Positions 58,718-64,000 of a DNA stretch of 64,000 nt are shown one piece after another. A model generated the notes under the pieces. It saw only the letters and a program-made list of their open reading frames with translations, was not told where the DNA came from and searched no databases. The position numbers and the translations under genes are program-made. Within the stretch, counting starts at the first letter, position 1. The number at the start of each line of letters is the position of its first letter. Source of the stretch: a virus; IMG/VR virus record IMGVR_UViG_3300027770_001980, positions 1 to 64,000 of that record; one strand, 5' to 3'.

Positions 58718-59170
58718 ATGTCAACACAAGAACATGATATTGAAGCATTAGTTAAAGATGTAAAAGAATTACGGGATGCTCAGATGGCTGCTGCCAGTAA
58801 AGGTGGCCTGGTCGAGAAGATAACCTTTGCAGGAATACCCATCATGTTTTCATGCATAGTGTATCTCATGACGGCATTGAGTGCAGCCAGTCATGATCTA
58901 ACTGTGCTACAAAGCAAAATCAATGTGGTAGTGAGTGCCGAAAACAAGGCCATTCCGCCTCAAGGCACCACTATCGAGATGGAAAAGATCAAGGAAGAAG
59001 CAGCACTGGCCCGAGCAGCAATGACCCTGGAGCGTGTGAAAGACTTTGCTGCCATGAGAGAAGAATCAGCATTGAGCCGAGCAAAAATCCGTGAAGACTC
59101 GGCCTTGGCCCGTGCAGATTTGGATAGTCGCATTGATTTACTTGAATACAAAGTATTTGGCAAAAGATAA
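58718..59170 (+). CDS. Membrane/coiled-coil protein, possible holin accessory
   Basis: 150 residues: N-terminal charged helix, one transmembrane segment (TFAGIPIMFSCIVYLMTALSA, about 33-53), then a long charged helix with alanine-rich repeats (EEAALARAAMTLERV, EESALSRAKIREDSALARADL). Single-helix topology behind the endolysin is compatible with a holin or antiholin but the large cytoplasmic/periplasmic coil is unusual. Unassigned. Confidence 0.6.
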   Translation: MSTQEHDIEALVKDVKELRDAQMAAASKGGLVEKITFAGIPIMFSCIVYLMTALSAASHDLTVLQSKINVVVSAENKAIPPQGTTIEMEKIKEEAALARAAMTLERVKDFAAMREESALSRAKIREDSALARADLDSRIDLLEYKVFGKR

Positions 59171-59181
59171 AGGAGCAGAAC

Positions 59182-59718
59182 ATGGCAGACGAAGCAAAAC
59201 CATTATCACGTAGCGAGCGTGAAGCACAGATCAAAGACAAGTCGGGATTAGTCATTGTCTTTATGGCATTATTTTTAGCAGGTAATACCTACATTGCTAA
59301 TAACTTTAGCAGTATTGCTCAAACTAACTTATTAAAAGCCAGTAACACATATGGATTTTATCAATCTAAAAGTATCAAGCAAAGTATTGCTGAAGGGCAA
59401 TTAGAAGATGCCAAACGAGATAAGGACAAAGATCGTATCGCTAAATTAGAAGCAAAGATTGCTCGATATGAAAGTGAACCTGACAAAGGTGAAGGTAAGA
59501 AAGAACTTCTTGAAAAAGCAAGAGCACAAGACGCTGCTCGCGATGAAGCAAGATTGCATACTCCATGGCTAACATTTGCTGGTATGTTATTCCAATTAGC
59601 AATCGTGTTGTTATCTGCCGCTATATTAACTGTCAATAACAACATGTATAGAGCCAGTTGGGTAGTCGGCGGAGTAGGACTGTTTCTAATGGCACAGGGC
59701 TATTGGCTATTCTTTTAA
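59182..59718 (+). CDS. DUF4337-like membrane protein
   Basis: 178 residues with a first hydrophobic helix (LVIVFMALFLAGNTYIANNF), ASNTYGFYQSKSIKQSIAEGQ, a long charged coiled-coil, and two C-terminal helices (WLTFAGMLFQLAIVLLSAAIL, WVVGGVGLFLMAQGYWLF). This order is that of DUF4337 membrane proteins, function unknown. AAAGGAGC precedes ATG. Inner membrane expected. Confidence 0.75.
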   Translation: MADEAKPLSRSEREAQIKDKSGLVIVFMALFLAGNTYIANNFSSIAQTNLLKASNTYGFYQSKSIKQSIAEGQLEDAKRDKDKDRIAKLEAKIARYESEPDKGEGKKELLEKARAQDAARDEARLHTPWLTFAGMLFQLAIVLLSAAILTVNNNMYRASWVVGGVGLFLMAQGYWLFF

Positions 59719-59742
59719 CTAAACTACATACTTAACTTTCCG

Positions 59743-59781
59743 CTCTACCGCTTTAAATAATAGCATACTATTATGGAGCGG
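59743..59781 (+). promoter_or_regulatory. Leader hairpin with TAAATAA motif
   Basis: CCGCTC (59743 region) pairs with GAGCGG (59775-59780), and ATAATAG CATA CTATTAT forms an inner stem. TTTAAATAATA is a late-motif variant; the GGAG ribosome site is inside the stem. Confidence 0.4.
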
Positions 59782-59785
59782 CACA

Positions 59786-59989
59786 ATGTGGATTACAAAA
59801 CCCGGAATAATGATCTCCGCAATCGCGACATTATTCCTTACGACCGCTGATCCACAACCAAAAAGCCCTGATAAAAATAAAGAATACGTATGTGTTCGTT
59901 GGTCAGGTTCCGGTGACTTTAGTCAAAATCAACCCAGCATCTGTTTACAATGGGAACTAAAGGATAAGCCTTGGTTTAGGAAGACTTAA
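59786..59989 (+). CDS. Small secreted-like protein
   Basis: 67 residues. N-terminus MWITKPGIMISAIATLFLTTADP could be a signal peptide. The mature part has two cysteines (EYVCVRWSG, SICLQWEL) that may form a disulfide in the periplasm. Directly followed by the next gene without a gap. Unknown function. Confidence 0.6.
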   Translation: MWITKPGIMISAIATLFLTTADPQPKSPDKNKEYVCVRWSGSGDFSQNQPSICLQWELKDKPWFRKT

Positions 59990-60481
59990 ATGATAGATCC
60001 GTTTACCGCCTTTGCGTTGGCCCAAGGTGCTGTTGCTGGTATCAAACAGGCTGTGAAACTGGGCAAAGACATCAACGGACTCATACACGAGTTTAGTGAT
60101 TTTTATAAGGCCGCAGATGAAGTTCATAATGCCAGTATAAAATTAAAAGTTCAAAGCATCAGGATGAGTGATGCCGAAATTGGAGCACAGGCTTTGAAAA
60201 TGGCTATGGCATCCAGAGCATTAAGACAGCATGAAAAAGAATTAAAAGATATATTGTTCTGGTCCGGCAATGCTGATGTTTACTATGAAATGCAGGCCGA
60301 ACGCAAACGCATGATGGAAGAACGTCAGGCAGAAGAAAAACGTATAGAAGAACAGAAACAAAAAGACCGAGAGATGAAGGCTCAGGCTATAATGGCCACA
60401 CTATGGCTCATGGGAAGCCTTTGTATCGTCATTCCCCTCTGCACTATCCTATTCCAATTAATAACCGTAAAACATCTGTAA
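59990..60481 (+). CDS. Membrane-anchored coiled-coil protein
   Basis: 163 residues: MIDPFTAFALAQGAVAGIKQAVKLGKDINGLIHEFSDFYKAADE, a motif common in proteins of aquatic T4-like phages, then a charged coiled coil (QAERKRMMEERQAEEKRIEEQKQKDREMK) and one C-terminal transmembrane helix (IMATLWLMGSLCIVIPLCTILFQLI). Tail-anchored topology. Function unknown. Confidence 0.72.
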   Translation: MIDPFTAFALAQGAVAGIKQAVKLGKDINGLIHEFSDFYKAADEVHNASIKLKVQSIRMSDAEIGAQALKMAMASRALRQHEKELKDILFWSGNADVYYEMQAERKRMMEERQAEEKRIEEQKQKDREMKAQAIMATLWLMGSLCIVIPLCTILFQLITVKHL

Positions 60482-60493
60482 ATCCTAAAAGTG

Positions 60494-60501
60494 CATAAAT
60501 A
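60494..60501 (+). promoter_or_regulatory. ATAAATA late-promoter-like motif
   Basis: CATAAATA 28 bases before the GTG start at 60529, followed by AGGAGCG ribosome site. Confidence 0.45.
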
Positions 60502-60528
60502 CTGATACACTACACTAGGAGCGTTATC

Positions 60529-62586
60529 GTGATTCAGAAAATAAAAAGTGGCCTCATGGCCGCCTTACTTGCCTTCGCGACCATTGGTCAGGCACAAAAT
60601 GTAATAATAGAAAATGAATATGTTAGAGCAGGTGTTAACTTGTCTACAGGAACGTTGGGCTCAGGGGGTGCCACACGTCCTGGACTACAATACGATAACA
60701 CCGGAACGCATACTTGGCCTTGCAGTAGTTGCCAAGGCGACTATCTAACACCAGGTAGCCCATTTGAAGGCTTTACTGTTAGAATAGAAGATAGTTCAGG
60801 AACATTGATCCGTTCATATACAAATAATAACACCGGAACTAAAAGTATCACAGGTGGTGTTTGGTCAGGAAGTCCTACAGCAGCCAGTGCCATATGGGCT
60901 GCATCTACAGTAGACTTTGATATTACACATACCTACAGTCTACCAAGCGGACAGAAATACATTGATATAAACACACAATTTACTGCATTGGCTGCTATGC
61001 CAAAGTTATATTTTGGTCGTTATATTGACCCGGACGCGATGCCTATGACAGGCGATACCAGTGCTACTGATAACGTATTAGGTTATGGTGCCATCCCTGC
61101 AAAGAACGTGGTATTCTCCGAAGCCACTGTCAGTCGTTATGCATTGGGCTTATACACATCACAAACCACAGGTAGTTATGGTGCAGGTATCAGTTCATCA
61201 TGGTCTACTAATCCAAAAGATTATCTTAATAACACTGGAGGACTAACTGTAGTTAGAGGTGACTATACTATTGGATTAGGATTCATGGTAAGTGGAGTTA
61301 GCATAGGCGACATCGTTAATTTCCAATATGCTTACATATTTGGACCAAATGCATTTAGTGCAGCAGATTCAGCAGTGACAGGTGGTGCCGGTGGTGGAAC
61401 ATCAGGTACAGTACCAGGCGGCGGCACATTAGTCGACGTTGGAAGTGCTACATCATCTGGTGGTAGTTCATCCACTTCTACTCCTACCGTAACTGGCACA
61501 AGCACAGCAACTATTACAGTTTCCGATACTACCGCGGCTTCAACAACATTGCCGGTGGTAAGAGGATCTTTAGCACATCATACAGCAAGCGAAAGTGATA
61601 CTACACAAACTATCGCAAGAGAAACAACAACTACAGTAACAACTCCAATGGAAAGAAGATTGGTCACAAAAGTTAGAACAACTACTACATGGAGTGATGG
61701 TACTACAACTACAAGCGATAGTGCTACTACTACAACTACTACTGTATCAAATTCAGTAGCGACCAGCGTAGCGAATGCAAGTTTCTCCGGACGTATTGAT
61801 CAAGCAAGCCAACTATCCGGTATAAACAAAGATCTATTAAGTGGTATTGCTGTAAATCCATTCCGTGGAGATATGGTAGCAACTGAAGATGGACACTTTT
61901 TCATAGGTGGTGGACAAGCGACATCGGAGATGAAAAAGGGTTATGGTGCCAGCAGCGATTCCTTTAAACTTGGTGGAGATTTGAATATCAATAGTGATTG
62001 GCGTTTGGGTCTAAACTACAACAAAATTGATACTACTCTTACAGGGTCTGATAGCAAGACCAAACAAGATAAACAGGCAGTGGGTCTATACAGCATCTAC
62101 AAAACTGACGGCGATATTGTAATGGTGAATAATTTTAACTATGGACAAAATGACATCAGCAATAGTCGTAGCGTAGGCGGATTGTTCAACAATGCCTATA
62201 CAACAACGGGAAGTGATTTATGGGTTAACCACAGAGTTTATGCTCCTGAAATTGACAATGCAATTCGTCCTTTTGCTGGATATTCTGTAATACATTCAGA
62301 AACAAATGGTTACAAAGAGTCCGGTAGTGTACAAAGTGCAAGAACAGTGGGCAGCACCAGCAGCGATACTGGATATGCAGAAGCAGGCGTTCGTGTTAGC
62401 AAAAGAATCAACGATTTTGCTGTAACAGGCGAATTTGCTATGAATTCTGATACAAAAGTTACTGCTGAAGCAGGTATTACATATTCTCCATACAAAGATA
62501 TGAGTGTTGGTTTATATGGAACTACCCAACAAGGGCTTGAAAATAAGACAGATACGTGGGCTTTAAAAGGTGTAATGAGATTTTAA
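60529..62586 (+). CDS. Secreted outer-membrane beta-barrel protein
   Basis: 685 residues. GTG start with AGGAGC upstream. N-terminal signal peptide MIQKIKSGLMAALLAFATIGQAQ with cleavage near residue 22. Residues ~24-270 are a beta-rich passenger. A Ser/Thr/Gly linker (~280-410) follows, and the last ~270 residues show alternating amphipathic strands (FKLGGDLNINSDWRLGLNYNKI, DTGYAEAGVRVSKRINDFAVTGEFAM). The chain ends MRF, with terminal phenylalanine as used by the BAM machinery to insert outer-membrane barrels. It looks like an autotransporter-type protein encoded by a phage and displayed on the infected cell. A virion role cannot be excluded. Confidence 0.72.
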   Translation: MIQKIKSGLMAALLAFATIGQAQNVIIENEYVRAGVNLSTGTLGSGGATRPGLQYDNTGTHTWPCSSCQGDYLTPGSPFEGFTVRIEDSSGTLIRSYTNNNTGTKSITGGVWSGSPTAASAIWAASTVDFDITHTYSLPSGQKYIDINTQFTALAAMPKLYFGRYIDPDAMPMTGDTSATDNVLGYGAIPAKNVVFSEATVSRYALGLYTSQTTGSYGAGISSSWSTNPKDYLNNTGGLTVVRGDYTIGLGFMVSGVSIGDIVNFQYAYIFGPNAFSAADSAVTGGAGGGTSGTVPGGGTLVDVGSATSSGGSSSTSTPTVTGTSTATITVSDTTAASTTLPVVRGSLAHHTASESDTTQTIARETTTTVTTPMERRLVTKVRTTTTWSDGTTTTSDSATTTTTTVSNSVATSVANASFSGRIDQASQLSGINKDLLSGIAVNPFRGDMVATEDGHFFIGGGQATSEMKKGYGASSDSFKLGGDLNINSDWRLGLNYNKIDTTLTGSDSKTKQDKQAVGLYSIYKTDGDIVMVNNFNYGQNDISNSRSVGGLFNNAYTTTGSDLWVNHRVYAPEIDNAIRPFAGYSVIHSETNGYKESGSVQSARTVGSTSSDTGYAEAGVRVSKRINDFAVTGEFAMNSDTKVTAEAGITYSPYKDMSVGLYGTTQQGLENKTDTWALKGVMRF

Positions 62587-62593
62587 TCCAAAA

Positions 62594-62606
62594 GATAATA
62601 AATATC
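62594..62606 (+). promoter_or_regulatory. Inverted repeat with ATAAA loop
   Basis: GATA ATAAA TATC; AATAAATA is 62597-62604. Ahead of ATG 62630 with TGGAG ribosome site. GTAC arms (62607-62627) nearby may add a second hairpin. Confidence 0.4.
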
Positions 62607-62629
62607 AGTACACTTAACTGGAGTACACT

Positions 62630-63196
62630 ATGGCCGACGAAGAAGTCAAAATGAGCGCAAGCGAGAAGAAAAAAGAAGATTGGATGAATTCAAAATGGCG
62701 TCCAATGATGGGCTGGATGTACATGTCCGTATGTACTTTTGATTTTGTACTTGCACCTGTTATGTGGAGTCTATTACAAAGTCTAAGCCACGGATCTGTG
62801 CAAACACAATGGCAACCATTGACGTTACAAGGTGCTGGTTTATTCCACATCGCAATGGGTGCTGTTCTTGGTATTGCTGCACACGGTCGTACACAGGAAA
62901 AACTAAATGGTGCTAACAACGGTGGAATGCAACTCCCTTCTAATGCAGGAACTACATATGTTCCACCGGGAGCAACACCACAAGCAGGAGGTATGAACAA
63001 TGGCGGATTCAATGTACAAACAAGCAGTCCGTCAGCATTTGGCTCTCAGGCAGCAGGAGGAGTTAGCAACTCCGGTGGATTTGGCGCATCAGCACCAACA
63101 GGCTTTAATAGCAATCCAGGCTTTGGACCGCCTGCGGTTACTACAGGATTTGGAGGAAAACCAGCACCTGTACAACCACCACAACCTTTACTATAA
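62630..63196 (+). CDS. Holin-like membrane protein with Gly/Pro-rich tail
   Basis: 188 residues. An N-terminal charged region (KKKEDWMNSKWRPMMGW), two transmembrane helices (MYMSVCTFDFVLAPVMWSLLQSL; LFHIAMGAVLGIAAHG), then a tail of NNGG/PPG/QAGG repeats. The KWRPxxGW start and two-helix core resemble phage holins of the 3TM/holin_3 type; the Gly/Asn/Pro-rich extension is unusual and might be a scaffold or virion contact. Under a late-type motif. Confidence 0.68.
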   Translation: MADEEVKMSASEKKKEDWMNSKWRPMMGWMYMSVCTFDFVLAPVMWSLLQSLSHGSVQTQWQPLTLQGAGLFHIAMGAVLGIAAHGRTQEKLNGANNGGMQLPSNAGTTYVPPGATPQAGGMNNGGFNVQTSSPSAFGSQAAGGVSNSGGFGASAPTGFNSNPGFGPPAVTTGFGGKPAPVQPPQPLL

Positions 63197-63205
63197 GGAG
63201 TAGGT

Positions 63206-63328
63206 ATGTTAGAAACATTATTTTGGATCATCGTTGGAGCATTTATAGGATGGAATTTTCCACAACCTGCTTATGCTAAAATGCTACAAGAAAAATACTT
63301 ACAAAAGTATATAGATAAATTTAAATAG
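63206..63328 (+). CDS. 40-residue membrane peptide
   Basis: MLETLFWIIVGAFIGWNFPQPAYAKMLQEKYLQKYIDKFK: one transmembrane or signal segment then a basic amphipathic helix. AAGGAGTAGGT precedes ATG, a strong ribosome site. A small phage membrane protein between the holin-like gene and a secreted protein. Confidence 0.65.
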   Translation: MLETLFWIIVGAFIGWNFPQPAYAKMLQEKYLQKYIDKFK

Positions 63329-63336
63329 GAGTTGGT

Positions 63337-63546
63337 ATGAATAAACTATTAGAAATATTGTTATTAAGCATGGTAGTCAGCACAGCATATGCTGGTGGCG
63401 AGATGAAAGAAGTATGCCACGATAAAATGGACAAGGCCGGCAAGCCTGTAATGAAGAACGGTCAGCCCGTTCAAGAGTGTAAGAAAATCAAAGTGCATAA
63501 GAAATTAGAAGGCACCGCGGTTCCAGAGGATAAGAAAAAGAAATAA
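63337..63546 (+). CDS. Small secreted basic protein
   Basis: 69 residues. Signal peptide MNKLLEILLLSMVVSTAYA with cleavage after AYA. The mature region has two cysteines (EVCHDKMDK, QECKKIKVH) and a very basic lysine-rich end (EDKKKK). Periplasmic location expected. AGGAGTTGGT precedes ATG. A terminator/promoter module follows. Function unknown. Confidence 0.68.
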   Translation: MNKLLEILLLSMVVSTAYAGGEMKEVCHDKMDKAGKPVMKNGQPVQECKKIKVHKKLEGTAVPEDKKKK

Positions 63547-63552
63547 AAGTTC

Positions 63553-63581
63553 TTGACATCACTCGGAAGGTATAGTATAAT
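63553..63581 (+). promoter_or_regulatory. Sigma70-like promoter inside a terminator
   Basis: TTGACA (63553-63558), 17-nt spacer, TATAAT (63576-63581). The -10 box lies in the loop of the terminator hairpin. It drives dnaJ. Confidence 0.85.
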
Positions 63582-63599
63582 TACTACTATACCTTTTTT
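63567..63599 (+). terminator. Terminator overlapping the dnaJ promoter
   Basis: AAGGTATAGT (63567-63576) pairs with ACTATACCTT (63586-63595), followed by further T residues. It ends the upstream membrane-protein operon. Confidence 0.8.
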
Positions 63600-63604
63600 C
63601 TATT

Positions 63605-64000
63605 ATGGATCATTATACAACTTTAGGCGTTGACAGAAACGCAGGACCAGAAGACATCAAGCAGGCCTATCGAAAATTGGCCATGAAACATCACCCTGAC
63701 CGAAATGGCGGAGATGATAGCAAATTCAAACAACTACAGGAAGCATACGATACCTTGAGTGATCCGGGCAAACGTCAACAATACGACAACCCAATGCCAC
63801 AAGGTTTCCACGGTGGACCTCCTCCGGGATTTGAAGACATGTTCTCACATATGTTTGGAGGAAATCATCCATTTGGCGACATATTTGGACGTAGGCCACA
63901 ACCTGTGAGAAACAGGAATTTGAATATGCAAACAGATATTACCTTTGAAGAGTCATTCTTTGGTAAGAATCTCATTGCCACTATCCAACTACCGTCGGGT
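63605..64000 (+). CDS. dnaJ: DnaJ-family co-chaperone, N-terminal part
   Basis: 132 residues before the window ends. A J domain ([34 protein letters not shown]) with the essential HPD tripeptide that stimulates DnaK ATPase, then a Gly/Phe-rich segment ([20 protein letters not shown]) and the start of the client-binding beta domain ([11 protein letters not shown]). The layout matches DnaJ class B/CbpA. A host or phage DnaK would be partner. Driven by a promoter embedded in the upstream terminator; ATG follows T-rich leader with little ribosome site. Confidence 0.93.
   Translation, partial: MDHYTTLGVDRNAGPEDIKQAYRKLAMKHHPDRNGGDDSKFKQLQEAYDTLSDPGKRQQYDNPMPQGFHGGPPPGFEDMFSHMFGGNHPFGDIFGRRPQPVRNRNLNMQTDITFEESFFGKNLIATIQLPSG

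Overview
The window is a compact, almost entirely gene-filled stretch of a large tailed double-stranded DNA bacteriophage with an AT-rich genome. The evidence is a T4-type sliding-clamp loader (54194-55114), a long tail fibre with collagen-like repeats and a self-cleaving S74 chaperone domain (46603-49551), a spanin/endolysin lysis cassette (57344-58716), five or more homing endonucleases, a very large tRNA array, and T4-like TATAAATA motifs in front of many genes. The lipoprotein spanin and a signal-peptide beta-barrel protein point to a Gram-negative host. Two promoter types are visible. Sixteen sigma70-like promoters (TTGACA, a constant 17-nt spacer, TATAAT) are presumably early. ATAAATA motifs, often inside small inverted repeats, precede structural genes, glycosyltransferases and homing endonucleases and are presumably late.

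Layout. 1-5011: end of an unknown gene, then a tightly overlapping cassette of radical SAM, glycosyltransferase, HAD-nucleotidyltransferase fusion, FkbM methyltransferase and phosphodiesterase-like genes. 5000-5400: tandem promoters, a small ORF and a terminator. 5500-18512: about 40 plausible intact tRNA genes covering all 20 amino acids, plus broken or odd ones, interrupted by homing endonucleases, glycosyltransferases, an RNA polymerase omega homologue and recurrent structured elements. 18513-20326: a promoter, a candidate Y-RNA-like transcript and a TROVE/DUF2828-like vWA protein. 20400-46500: small accessory genes with recognisable 2OG oxygenase, P-loop kinase, metallophosphatase, SleB-type hydrolase, IscU/IscA, UDP-glucose dehydrogenase, GTP cyclohydrolase I, several glycosyltransferases, MazG-like proteins, ClpP, a QueD-like protein, UDP-xylose-synthase-like epimerase and a UV damage endonuclease. 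46603-56000: tail fibre, a DnaE-like fragment, a GroES-like protein, a cytidylyltransferase, the clamp loader and PhoH. 56088-63546: probable virion, lysis and membrane proteins. 63605-64000: start of dnaJ.

How the genes fit together. UDP-glucose dehydrogenase and the UXS-like epimerase could make UDP-glucuronate and UDP-xylose for the many glycosyltransferases. FolE and the QueD-like protein are two steps of 7-deazaguanine synthesis. ClpP, GroES-like and DnaJ form a protein-quality set. The tRNAs, omega subunit, IscU/IscA and ClpP look like tools for supplementing the host.

The least explained content is in the tRNA array. It holds two families of recurrent inverted-repeat elements, a tRNA-Arg(TCT) split at its anticodon by a module carrying a replacement tRNA-Arg(TCT) and a homing endonuclease, a duplicated tRNA-Val 3' half around one hairpin element, and tRNAs whose anticodon does not match their body type. 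All calls come from reading the sequence; no database or folding program was run.
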